Source: Nageia nagi
Lineage: Eukaryota > Pinophyta
NCBI GenBank assembly: GCA_050084985.1
Contig: JBITNC010000001.1
Span: 154,380,001 to 154,444,000 of the forward strand
DNA: 64,000 nucleotides
Direction of reading: 5' to 3'
The position numbers and the translations under genes were made by a program. Positions 50,455 through 61,366 of the stretch are shown here, in pieces (the stretch's first letter is position 1; each line of letters opens with the position of its first letter). Under the pieces are notes generated by a model. That model searched no databases. It was not told the origin of the DNA and saw nothing but the letters and a program-made list of their open reading frames with translations.

Positions 50455-51229
50455 ATTATTAAGGTAGCACCTTGTGTTGTCAAGGGGTTTCCCCTAGCCA
50501 CTCGTCATAGGAACATTCTTGATCTCGCTCACACCAATGCAGAATATTCTTGGTCCCGCTTGCACCAACACCCTCCATCTTGTGTACATTCACAACCTAC
50601 AAGTAGCCATTAGTATTAAGTGCCCTCACCAATTCGCAAGTGATTTAATGATGCAAGGGCCAACTCTTCATGCCAACTAGATGAGTGGAATATGTTAATG
50701 AGGAGGATTGCAGTACTTTTTGCATCAATGATGGATGGGACCTATAGCCTATTCCCTCCAATTAGTGGCAATGCATAATGGATTATAATGTACCTACCAA
50801 GGATTCTTCCTAAGATACCACTTGATGATTGTCAATGAAATGATAACTCACGATACCAGTTGATGATTGTTAGTGAATTGATAACCCTTTTTATGATGGC
50901 TGTAATGTAATAAATTCTTTTATCTCTTATTTTTCTTACTCGATGTTAAGATTAATATACACTCATCTAAAGGTGTGATTTACTCCACCTACCCTTCTTA
51001 TTGATTGTAAAATCCTTTTTAATTTATTAAAATTGCCTTTTTCATATTTAAAGAAAAAAATGAAGTTGAAGAATGCATTTTAGGTACTAAGAGACTCACT
51101 CCTTCGAGAATATTATGACGTGAAACCTACACCAAGCATTCCTAAAGAAGAGTGTAATGGCGTCTAAATTAAGATATGACAATTTATTTATCTTGATGGA
51201 CGACGTCGCATTTCAAAATCAGCACTAGT
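50455..51229. other. Upstream flank of the VAL-like gene
   Basis: Less AT-rich than the transposon sequence around it, with no ORF of note. A 38-bp tandem duplication (GATACCACTTGATGATTGTC and a near copy) lies at 50814-50889. Confidence 0.45.
50814..50889. repeat. 38-bp tandem duplication
   Basis: GATACCASTTGATGATTGT and the following AATGAWAACYC-like sequence occur twice, starting 50814 and 50852. Confidence 0.85.
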
Positions 51230-51236
51230 TATATAC
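51202..51236 (+). promoter_or_regulatory. Putative promoter of the VAL-like gene
   Basis: A GACGTC element (51202-51207, an ACGT-core bZIP-type site) lies upstream of a TATATAC box at 51230-51236, about 100 bp before the start codon. The following 5' UTR is pyrimidine/CA-rich (TCTTCCATCTCATCGCATCT), as in plant leaders. Confidence 0.45.
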
Positions 51237-51333
51237 CATACGCTACAAACTCTTCCATCTCATCGCATCTCACGCCATTTCAATTCTCAAATCTGCTTCC
51301 ACATCTGCATTCGATTTCAACTTCTTAACAAGA

Positions 51334-52050
51334 ATGGAAGACGGAAAGCAATATTACAAATGTTCAAACAGCAAGTGCCGAGCCTTCCTATCTACCTTGG
51401 CATGCACAGGATGGCTCCTTCGCTCAGGCGAATTAGCCAGACTTTGCGAAAACTGTGGTGTTTTGTATCAATACGGAACGTTATGCGAAAAATTTCATGG
51501 AGATGAGGAAGGGTGGAGTAAGTGCAACAACTGCAATAAACCCATTCACTGCGGATGCATCATTTCCAGGGATTTATTTCACTTTTGTGATATGGGAGGA
51601 ATCCAATGTCTCCATTGCCACCACAAAAACATTACCCTAGAGGAAGGAGATGTTAATCTATCTTGCCAGGAAGCGAACATCTCCCTAGTAGCTAAAACAC
51701 ATTCTGGAAAGGAAAAAAATTCTGGAGGTCTACAATTCGAAAAAACACAGTCTGGTTTAAGGGAGGATGACCCACAAGAGAAATCCAAAGCTGTAACAAC
51801 TGCTGTTTCCTTAGGAGAAACAAGAAAGCATCCTGGGCACAAGCCTAATTGCCTTTGTATAGTTTGCAATCAACCTCCTAGGGGGAAAAGCCATGATTCT
51901 TCTTGCATCTGTTATACCTGTCAAATTTACAAACGTAGACAGGAAACTCGAAGAAGGAAGCGGATGGAAAGTGGATCGGCAGACAAAGTTGATCCTGCCC
52001 CAAAGAAGCAATGCAAAGGTCTTTCTATATTAGGCTTGGATTCAATTTAG
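51334..52050 (+). CDS. VAL/HSI2-like protein lacking B3 and CW domains
   Basis: This intact 238-residue ORF is the only apparently functional gene. Residues 10-95 match the N-terminal PHD-like zinc finger of VAL (VP1/ABI3-LIKE) repressors: C10-x4-C15, LLRSGELARLCENCG (C38, C41), C51, H55, GWSKCNNCNKPIHCGCI (C64, C67, H72, C75), GGIQCLHC (C92, C95). Residues 165-210 match the Cys-rich segment that follows B3 in VALs: HKPNCLCIVCNQPPRGK and SCICYTC (C173, C175, C178; C191, C193, C196), then a basic KRRQETRRRKR run that may serve nuclear import. The roughly 110-residue B3 domain expected between them is replaced by about 70 unstructured residues, and the CW and EAR parts are absent. Full VALs are about 700-900 residues with many introns; this ORF has none. 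It could be a retrocopy of a splice form or a trimmed gene. VALs silence seed genes through B3-bound RY motifs. Whether this form still acts is inference. Confidence 0.8.
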   Translation: MEDGKQYYKCSNSKCRAFLSTLACTGWLLRSGELARLCENCGVLYQYGTLCEKFHGDEEGWSKCNNCNKPIHCGCIISRDLFHFCDMGGIQCLHCHHKNITLEEGDVNLSCQEANISLVAKTHSGKEKNSGGLQFEKTQSGLREDDPQEKSKAVTTAVSLGETRKHPGHKPNCLCIVCNQPPRGKSHDSSCICYTCQIYKRRQETRRRKRMESGSADKVDPAPKKQCKGLSILGLDSI

Positions 52051-52163
52051 CAAGTTTTATTATTATAGCATTTAATATTTAAATTATGAAATTAGCAATT
52101 TATCTTTTTCAAAATTTGTAATATTATGTTAAGATTTCCCTTGCTAGTTTTAGTTAATTTTAG

Positions 52164-52290
52164 ATTTTTTTTGTTAATAGTCAGGACATACATTGTACTC
52201 CCATACAATTGTTCCATAGATCACTCTTGGTCTCTCGTGGACATTAATAAACTTACTTTTTTTCTTTCTTTCTTACCTATACATAAAATA
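52164..52290 (+). repeat. SINE-derived 3' flank of the VAL-like gene
   Basis: GACATACAT, CCATAGATCA, TTGGTCTC, GTGGA and TTAATA in this order, ending in a pyrimidine-rich tail, align with the 3' part of the SINE at 53540-53646. It begins about 115 bp after the stop codon on the same strand, so it probably forms the 3' UTR. Confidence 0.6.
52246..52251 (+). terminator. Candidate polyadenylation signal AATAAA
   Basis: AATAAA 196 bp downstream of the stop codon, inside the SINE-like segment and followed by a T-rich tract. It is the nearest canonical signal after the gene. Confidence 0.45.
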
Positions 52291-52338
52291 ATGCATTTTA
52301 TTGATATTTCTTATTTTCGTACATATAATGTAAAATGA

Positions 52339-53209
52339 AGGAAGAATTTAGAATATTGAGAGAGAAATAAAATATTAAGATTATAAATTATACTCTTATC
52401 ATCTTTTTTTATTAGAATATTGGATAAGTAAAGATGAATTTATTAATATAGATACATTTAACAAACATTATATATTAGGTACATTACTTTTATTAGAAAA
52501 TAATGAAATGATTACAATAGATTAAAACCTTGAAAATCTATAATGAGTATATTCCATACTTCTCATGCCATTTAAAAATGAGTATAAGATTAACTTCTCA
52601 TACCACTTCATTAATTAAAAAGATAGATAGATATATGTTTTTCAATGTCCTTTTAAATCCATTGATTTGTAGGATTTATCAAAAGTTTGTCCATAAGTAA
52701 ATATATATCAATTAATTATTTGAATGATTGTTTCTCATAATTCAAACTTGCAACAACCTATATCTACATTTCATTTTAGTTGTGTATCTAATGGCTACTC
52801 TTATATAAGGAATTGTTTAATATAAAGATTCTTTATACCAAAATGAAACCTTTCTCTATTACCATCATAATAATAATAAACAACTATTAAAGATTATTGT
52901 ATAGCATAAGGAAAATATTCTATAATTAAAATATCATAACCAACTTTTGCCAAGTTAAAATAGATACTTTAATGGTGAAGGACTTCAATTTGCTAATTTA
53001 CCAAGGAGTATACCATGATTCAAGAAACAAGGATACAAAAGAAAATTCTATGATGATAGAACCTCCTCCTCCCCCATTAGTAAAGATCAAAAAGCATTCT
53101 AAGAACATTCTTAATTATTTTTATGAGGTTTAAAATCAACCTAGGCTGAGAAAGAGACATGATTGTAGTTGTAACTAAGGAACCCACTCAAGTAAATATG
53201 CTCAAAGTG

Positions 53210-53210
<1 letters not shown>
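52339..53210. other. AT-rich stretch without recognisable genes
   Basis: No gene, repeat or element terminus recognised. Confidence 0.4.

Positions 53211-53253
<43 letters not shown>
53211..53253. repeat. (AC)n microsatellite
   Basis: About 21 uninterrupted AC units directly before the first SINE-like unit. Confidence 0.95.
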
Positions 53254-53256
<3 letters not shown>

Positions 53257-53389
53257 TCAAGCTCTTTCTATATTTTTTTCATAGTATGAGATACATGGTT
53301 GTTGGTTGAGTTGGTTATGTGTTGACCTTGCTACGACCTGTGTCCCATGTTCCATTCCCAGTACGAGACATACATGTTATGTAATAGCC

Positions 53390-53437
<48 letters not shown>

Positions 53438-53646
53438 GCTCTTTTTATATTTTTTTCATAGTATGAGATACATGGTTGTTGATTGAGTTGGTTATGTGTT
53501 GACCTTGCTGCGACCTGTGTCCCATGTTCCATTCCCAGTATGAGACATACATGTTATGTAATAGCCTACTGTAAGTTGTCTATCCCATAGATCAGTTGGT
53601 CTCCAGTGGATGTTAATATAATTTACCTTTACCTTTACCTTTAAAT
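53254..53646 (+). mobile_element. tRNA-derived SINE, partly duplicated in tandem (177-bp period)
   Basis: TATTCAAGCTC begins units at 53254 and 53431. Each carries an RNA polymerase III-like A box (TTGAGTTGGTTA, 53306-53317 and 53483-53494) and B box (GTTCCATTCCC, 53349-53359 and 53526-53536), one base from GTTCGATTCCC. The first unit stops at GCCTACTA and runs into (TA)n at 53392-53430. The second continues through CCATAGATCAGTTGGTCTCC to a TTACCT-repeat tail at 53646. The pol III boxes and tail point to a SINE. A second, partial copy lies behind the VAL-like gene. Confidence 0.72.
53392..53430. repeat. (TA)n microsatellite
   Basis: About 20 TA units between the two SINE-like units. Confidence 0.95.
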
Positions 53647-54330
53647 ATTGTTTACTATTCATTGACCCTCTATAGTATAATATTTATAGGATGTTTAAGT
53701 ACTGTCTAGATTTTTCAGCTTGAATCCTCATTCTAGCTATTTTTAAATTTGAATTTTATATAAATTTGTAGATATCATAATTTTTATAAATTTATCTTGT
53801 ATTCATTCCATTTTTTCTAATTACATGTGATATTCAAATGAAAGTGAATTTATAAATTGAAATATTGTTATGATTAATGCATTGGTAGAAAAACATCTAT
53901 GAAGAGAAAAAGAATGATATTCAATAGCTTTCTTAAAATGCAATATGATATATATAATGAGTTATGGATGGTAAATCTTGAATGAGGATTAAATATAATT
54001 GATAAGACTTTAAATTGAAATATAAAAAAAGATTTATTAATTAAGATAATTTAGCTATATTAGAGGAATATTGAGAGAATGATTATAAGGGTTGTATATA
54101 TTTCCAATGATTATAAGATTTATTAATCAAGATATTATTCTATTATCCTTTTAATTTTGCAAATTTGAAAGATACTCTAAAAGACATATTACCAACTCAA
54201 AAGATCTTAATCCTTTAAATCTATACTCCAAAATTTAAGTGGGCTTAGAGATCCCGCATTCTCTATCGAACACTTGCAAAATTGAGATAAAAAATATTGG
54301 TAATACCTAGGTCAATTAATGTTAAAGAAC
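53647..54330. other. AT-rich stretch without recognisable genes
   Basis: Nothing recognised. Confidence 0.4.
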
Positions 54331-54682
54331 CATGGTAAAGAGGAGATTTTGATGAAGGAATATATTTTTGATATTGTGGAATCACATTGATCTACTTGAC
54401 ATGAGGAGAAAGAGTGGATTTTACTCTCACCATACCCATCTAACTCAACAAGATAAATTTATTTTTGGGTATAAATAGGCACACCCACATAAACTTGGTG
54501 ATGCACCATGGTAAAGAGTAGATTTTGATGAGGGAATAGATTTTTGATATGATGGAATCACATTGATCTATTCTACACAAGAGGAGAAAGAGCGGATTTT
54601 GCTTTGACCATACCCATCTAAATCAACAAGATAATTAAATTTTTGAGTATAGAGAGGCACACCCACATAAACATGGTGATGC
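54331..54682. repeat. 176-bp tandem duplication
   Basis: CATGGTAAAGAG starts copies at 54331 and 54507. Both continue through GGAATCACATTGATCTA and CACACCCACATAAAC. The first copy holds TATAAATA (GGGTATAAATAGGC), the second TATAGAGAGGC. Confidence 0.9.
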
Positions 54683-57377
54683 TTAAGGTCTCAAATGTAA
54701 GAGTAAGATATGGGTGTTGGAAGCCATGACTATGCATGAGGAAAATTTGTAAGTCTAAAATCATAGGCTCAAGATAAAGAACCTGCATAATTATTTGGGT
54801 TATTGGAAGTAAATATATAGTAATCAGATTTGATCAAGGAAATCCACCATTAAAGGAAAGGGAACTACATGAGGATGTAAATTTCAATGGTATCAATTAT
54901 GCATAGAGTTGAATACATGCTTAGGAAATATTACTATGAAAAAAAACATGGGTATGAGAACTACTATAAGCATAAACATTCTCATGCGTTACCTCTTAGG
55001 AGATACTAAGGAAGAATGATAGTACCCAAAAAGTTAAGTAAAATAGTGATCCCAAGATAAGGTATGTGCATGTTAATGTAGATTCCCGAGGTACCAACCA
55101 TGGTTTAAAGGCATCAATTTTTAGAATTTTTATTTTTGGTAAAGCTTATTGAAAATGAGTTAGCATTTGTATATTTTAATTATTAACATTTATCTAGTGT
55201 GAATATTAGAGTATTTCTATTTAATCATATTTATTAATTAGAGTTGAGGGAATATTATAAAGAAATCCCTACAAATATTTTATATTTAGTGGATCATCCT
55301 CACACATGCATGAGGATGACTCACTTTGTAACTCCTCCTTGAGGAATATCTAGTTTAGATAATGTGGCACATCATTGATATGCACACATGAATCCTCCAT
55401 AAGAGAATATTACTAAGGATCTAAACATGGAAATTATACTAGTTACTTTCAAATTTAATCATGTTTAAATAAAGCTATATATTTTACCCATAAATTATTA
55501 ATTACATTGAGAAGTATCTATAACTACATTTGAGTGGCTAGAATAACTGGAATGTCTATGCGACCATAAATAATGACTCAATTATTAAAACATTTCATAA
55601 TTTTTTAGATGAAGCTAACTATATATATATACACCATGAAACTACAACCATAAATCATATTTAAATTATTTTCAATTGTAATCCATGAGAAACCTCCCAA
55701 TTTCATCCCCCTTTCCACCTATTGGGTGCAAAGCATAGGGCTTTGTTTAAGCTTTATCCCCTTTTATTTGGTCATGTGAGGATTTAGTTAAAGAAATAGC
55801 CTCATAGGGATCCAAAATAAAGTGCAAGATCCCTCATGGTTTAGGATTGAACATGAGAATGGCCTGACATGGCTAGGCCCTTCACATCCATTCCATATGA
55901 TTAAAAATTAGAAAATGAAATTTTGTCTAAAATGAAGTCACCATGGTTTTTACCCAAAAGTTGTTTTGCATTGTTTTGATGGGTTTGTAAATCCCTAATA
56001 AATTTTATGAAGCATGAGAACATAAAACTCCCCATTGTATATGCAAAAATCAATCTTAGGGCACCATTAGAGTGTAAGGTTAATGATGGTTGCTCAAATT
56101 TGTAAATGAATTCTATGATTTATTTCCAATATTTGATTTAAAGGTTTAAATAATGAAATAAAGAAAACAATTTATTAAAGAAATCTATAATTTAAAGTGA
56201 ATGATATTTATTATTTAATTAATTTCATATTATTGATTGTGTTCTTCTAAATGAAATGAATAGAAGAAATAAAATAATAAATTGTAGATTATTTTATTTT
56301 ATTGATTTCATATTATTGTTATTTCTTTTAAAGGGAATTGAAATTAGAAATAAAATAATGAGTGATATGTTATTTAATTTAATTAATTTAAGCTTTTGTT
56401 CAAAAGAAATCAACGTGTGAAATAAATGATGAGAGTTATATACTATTTTATTAATTTTTTAGAACCAAGGAGATATAATATTTTAAGTTATATGGGATGA
56501 CTTAAAATATTAAAATTTATTAAGATTTATAATCTTAAACTAGTTTAGATATCTTAAAAATATATATCTAGAAACACCGAGAGGTATCAATCTTGAGACG
56601 CCTATCTCCTTTTCAAGTTCCTCAATATTAATACCTTTCTCCATTTTTAGATATATGTCTTTAAGAAATCTAAGTTAGTATTAATTACAAATGCCTTTAA
56701 TAATAAGACTTATGACTTTAAACCATGAACCATAAATACCCACTAGTAAGATATCATGGTGCAACTAAGGATAAGTGGGTTATATCATCATGCATAGATT
56801 GAAATACATGAGTAAGATAGAAAAGATCCAAATAAAGTTAAATAACCCTATGGAGTATTAGCTCAAATTCCTAATTTGTATTACATCACATGGTAGCAAA
56901 GCATGGATAAGGTACCTAGGAAAGGAAGATATCAAAGATAAGTGTAGATGTTTCAAGAGGTGAAAGTGAACTATTAGGTAGAATTAGAATGAGAAGAGTG
57001 GATATTCAAGGTGGAAGAGAAAATGCATGTAATGAAAGGGAGATGAAATTGATAGAAGGAATAGGAGAATTGAGGAAGAACCTCAAGGCCATAGAATCAA
57101 CTTAATGAAGAAGAGAAATACCCATGTAGAGTGAATCTAAAGAAAGTGAAGATGAGACTAGTGAAGAGGAATATGTACCTAAAATTAGGATGATCAAAGA
57201 ATTAAAATAAGATGATGATGGATTTACCTAAGTATATTGAAAGTTTAAATACTAAATAACTCATAGATTAGATCTAAAAACTAGAAAATTATTTTGATTT
57301 TAAGATTATTGAAGACTCAATGAAGATAAAGATAAGTATTATAAGACTAAAAGGATACATATACTTATGGTAAAAAT
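54683..57377. other. AT-rich stretch, degenerate AT repeats, one faint coding trace
   Basis: At 56180-56460, AATAAAATAAT and TTTCATATTATTG words alternate in loose units of about 100 bp. At 57000-57130 the + strand reads IEGIGELRKNLKAIES, which may be a gag trace. Nothing else is recognised. Confidence 0.4.
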
Positions 57378-58081
57378 TATTAGGAATGGAGCTTGATTTT
57401 TGGGATAAGTGTTGATTTTTAACTCTCTATTTCGCTATCAGCATGCATAAGGTTGATATGCAAGGCTAATCAACTAGTAATGGGTGATAAAGCCTAATCA
57501 ATTAGGAGGATATCAATCATATAAGTCAATTAATTGATCAATATTCAAATTACAATTGAATTTATGAAAATCGATCCCGATAATCCAATCAGTCTGATGG
57601 TGATCAATTATGACTCCAAAGATAGGAAAACTCTATTTTAGGATTGTAAACTCTCTCTTGAGGTATACTAAGGATATGAACTAAAGGTTTCTTTGGGGTG
57701 GATAATTTAATGCATGTAATATTACTCTATTTTGGAATAAAAATAATATTGTATAGATTTGTATAAATCCATGTAAGAGAATTGTAAATTCTTGATGATG
57801 TAATTTGAGAGAAATTGAGAGAGACTATTTTGTAGTAAAGATTTCTTGTAAGAAGAAAGAGGAAGGTACAATTAGAGTTTATTGTAAGATGTATCCCTTT
57901 ATTAAGTGGGTTTATTTAATCAAAGGATAAAAAATTCTCTATGTATGTAGCCTAGACTATGTGAACCACATTAAAAAGTTATTATCTTCTCTTTTAAGTG
58001 ATTGTTTACTTGTTAAGATTATTTTATAAAGTACTAGAAATTTGAATTGCCAAATATATTTTTATGTAATGAATCCTAACA
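57378..58081 (+). repeat. 5' LTR of the copia fragment
   Basis: The right end TCCTAACA next to the primer binding site is firm. The left end TATTAGGA is inferred as its inverted counterpart with one change. Confidence 0.6.
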
Positions 58082-58083
58082 AT

Positions 58084-58095
58084 TGGTATCAAAGT
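58084..58095 (+). promoter_or_regulatory. Primer binding site (initiator-Met tRNA type)
   Basis: TGGTATCAAAGT matches TGGTATCAGAGC at 10 of 12 positions, 2 bp after the LTR. Confidence 0.8.
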
Positions 58096-58138
58096 TTTTT
58101 GCTTTGTTAGGAACTTGACATAAAGATTATGAGGTATT

Positions 58139-58745
58139 ATGGATCAAGTGGGATCAATAATAGAAGAAGGTAGGTTTAGGGTGGAAAATTCAATGGTCAA
58201 AATTTTCAATTTTGGAAGATGCAAGTGGAGGACTACTTCTACCAAAAAGATATTTTTCTTCCTCTTGTAGGTAAGAAAAAGGAACCTTTGACTATGTTAG
58301 ATGAGGAGTGGGAGCTCATTGATAAAAAGGCATTGGGTACAATGAGATTATTCTTGGGAGCCTCTATTTCCTTCAACATCTTCAAGGAGAAAACCACTAA
58401 ATCCCTCATGGATTATTTTTCCAAGTTGTATGAGAAACCATCAACCTTAAATAAGATATTTGTAATGAAAATATTATTTAATATTAAAATGAGTGAAGGT
58501 GGGTCTATTCCAAATCATTTGAATGATTTTGCTATTATTAATAATCAATTACATTTAGTGGGTTTAGATTTTGGATATGAAATTAAGGTCTTGTTGATTT
58601 TGTACTCACTACTAAGAATTTGGAATAGTTTGGTAATGGTGGTAGCTTTTATTCATATGCTAAAAAATTGAAGTTTTATGATGTGGTTGGTATTGTTCTC
58701 AATAAGGAAATGAGGAGGAAAACCATAGGGGTAAGTGCAAAAATT
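58139..58745 (+). pseudogene. Copia gag (UBN2 type), truncated
   Basis: It starts at ATG 58139, shifts frame near 58180 and continues FNGQNFQFWKMQVEDYF. An uninterrupted 150-residue stretch follows (58219-58671) with KALGTMRLFLGASISFNI, LYEKPSTLNKIFVMK, MSEGGSIPNHLNDF and LRIWNSLVMVV. A second frameshift leads to KLKFYDVVGIVLNKEMRRK. All of this fits the copia UBN2 gag domain. The zinc knuckle and everything downstream are missing. Confidence 0.88.
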
Positions 58746-58797
58746 TGAGTCCCACTTTGGTTGAAGTGTAGGGATTTATTTTTCTTAATGTGAGGTC

Positions 58798-58910
58798 AAG
58801 ATCCTGGGGGTGGGATCTCAATCCCTCAGGATCTCAGTCTGGTTCGGGATCCTGGGGGATCAATATCCTAGGGGAGCACTAGGATCTTTCCCATATCTAG
58901 GATCCCATTA
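58798..58910. repeat. GGATC/GATCC-rich patch
   Basis: GATCCTGGGGG, GGATCTCA, GGGATCCTGGGGGATC and ATCCTAGGGGAG crowd within about 110 bp in otherwise AT-rich DNA, starting just after the point where the copia gag is cut. Confidence 0.7.
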
Positions 58911-61366
58911 CCAAAAGTATAAATACACAAAAGTATAAAATGATAAGTTAAGGTCAAGTTATGCTTGAGGGACATAAGCACTTTTTGAAATGACAATCAA
59001 GGTCAATAAAAAATTAATTAAAAATATATTAATAAAAAAATTACAAAAAATATACTACACAATCTTTAGTGTCTTAGGTATCTTTTCCTAAAAGTATTTA
59101 ATAAAAGAATATAATTTAGGTCCAATTATGCTTGAGGGACATGATAGGGTGTGGTCCTCAAACTATATTTTTAAAATAGTGGGTTTTAAACATGCCTATC
59201 AAAAAATTAATTCTATGATTTGGATATTGGAATAAATTACATATTTGAAAACTAGACTTTGAGTACTATATTTTTATCCAAGTGACCTTTTTCAAGATTT
59301 ATACTCTACATGCTTAAAATTTTGAGATTAATTATGACCAAACTTAAAAATCATCTAAGAGTTGTTAACCAAGTCTTGAAATTTTGTTAAGTATACCATG
59401 TAGCAAGAGTTAGGGATATTTTGATAAATGAATTTATCTCCAAATTTGAATTCCTCCAAATCTATAGATCCCAAAATTAAGGAGATAACATCTAGTAGTA
59501 GTTGGTAATAAAGCTAGTGAGATTTGAATGAGTGACATCATCCCTAACTCTAAAAGCTTAGGAATCTACAAATACTTAGTGATAGATAATAAAGCTTGGG
59601 ATATTTTTAGCCATTGCTCCATATCAATGTAAGAGACCCAGATTCTAAATGATGGATCCTATAGCACATAGATCTTGAAGGATTTCTTCACATAATGACA
59701 ACATGATGTCTAATTATTCCTAAACCCATAAATTTCAAAACAAGAGAACCAAGTGTTAACAATTGAATAAGGAAAAGACATTTAATATCGAGTAAAATTT
59801 TGAGCATGATTCAAATCCCATGAGAAATTCCCCAATCCTAGGAACTATAGTTATTAGTTATCAGATATGAATTGATACATAACACTTGAATATGCTAGAA
59901 TGACTACTTCCAAGTCTCCAACACTTGCACCAACACCTAGGTCTATCTAATCAAGATGTGGGATCCCCAAGCCTATGTTAATAGATTGACATTAACACAT
60001 ACTTACTCATGGAATTAATAGGTTAGATGCATCAAAATATAGATACTGTAGAATGATCTTATCACTCAAGAATCATGAGCTACCCACACTAACAAAGTAG
60101 TTATCCAATGACCAATTAGAAATGGTTAGAGTTATAGTGCATAGAGTCTAGAAGATTATGGAATAAGACAAGTACATTGTAGTAGTGACATATGCAAAAA
60201 TTATTGGGAGCATTTGAGCTAAAACTAAATACAAATAAGGTAATTTTAGAAGATTACCATAATAGGCCTATAGATGCTTGCTAAATAGAGAAAATACCAG
60301 ATCAAATAATGGTTAGCAATAGTTGTAGTATCCACCTAAATAATAAATGTTTGGAGTAGTAAAACCACTAGAAATTCTTGAATATTGGATCAACAATCAA
60401 GATTCCTAAGCATTAAATTTTGTACTTCTATAGGACTCACAATATTTGATCTCCCTACCTTGTAAATACTTCTATGAATAGTTATAAATAGATGAAAAAG
60501 GGTCCAAATTTAAGCATTATCACCCTCCTTATAGTGCATGTATCTTCATATATTTCAATATAATATAACTAGCTTTTCCTTTTCTATTTATGTTTTTGAA
60601 ATTTATTATCTTTGGATGTATGAATCGATGTGATATTACTGATGCAATTGTGAGACCCTAAATCTAGTCCAACTTGTTGTTCTTGATACTTAGCAATGGA
60701 CTACATCCTCGACCAATAGTGCCTGAGATTGATTAGGTTTAGTTTATTTGTAGTTATTTACTTTTAGTACTTATTTCTTGTATTTCCTTGTTGTATATAT
60801 ATTTCTTATACTTTCCTTTGATTGTTTATTTCATGTCATTTTTATCTTATTGCACTATTAACATCATACCATAAGGAGTCGACCTCCTCTAAAGATTGAG
60901 TAAGAATATCCACACAAGAGCATACTGTACCATCACCCTACTCATTTAAAAATCCCTTAATAGATCATGAAATGCACCTAATAATTATAGTGTCACCTAG
61001 GTTACACTTTTTTTATCAATAGTAATTAAAGGTTTATTTTTAGCATGTTTGGTGGGATTGAATTTTCCTATTGCATTCAGGCACAATTTTGGTTTTCTTT
61101 CAACTAGTTTGGAAAATATACCTTCGACTTGAATACTTTCATAAGGTTAGTTTAAACCTTGTTGGAAAATATGCTATCAAAATCATTTATTGAGGTGAAC
61201 CTTAGTACTTACACAACACAAACTCACTAGAAGTTCCACTAGAAACACCTAACAACCTAGATTCTTAGAGCTTTGTATTCATATAAGAAGAGCCAAAAAT
61301 CCTATTTCTTAGAGTAGAGCACCTCTAAGAGTTAATCCACTCCAAATTAAATTTATTCCTCCTAAT
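58911..61366. other. Non-coding stretch, probable LTR/leader of the downstream Tat element
   Basis: No gene recognised in most of it. TTATGCTTGAGGGACAT occurs twice (58963 and 59126). A TATAAATA box lies at 60483-60490 and the part at 60640-60705 resembles 35480-35560. This suggests the LTR of the Tat element whose gag starts at 61367. The LTR edges could not be fixed. Confidence 0.4.
60483..60490 (+). promoter_or_regulatory. TATA box, probable LTR promoter
   Basis: TATAAATA about 880 bp upstream of the Tat gag start, on the coding strand. Confidence 0.4.

Larger units (their letters stand above)
57378..58745 (+). mobile_element. Ty1/copia element, 5' end only
   Basis: An LTR (57378-58081, TATTAGGA to TCCTAACA, about 704 bp) is followed after 2 bp by a primer binding site and then gag. 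Similarity stops abruptly near 58745, where unrelated GGATC-rich sequence begins. Confidence 0.75.

Noticed and set aside
51455-52011. ORFs of 61-96 codons overlapping the VAL-like gene
   Set aside because: Shadows of the real gene in other frames, without zinc-ligand patterns or known domains.
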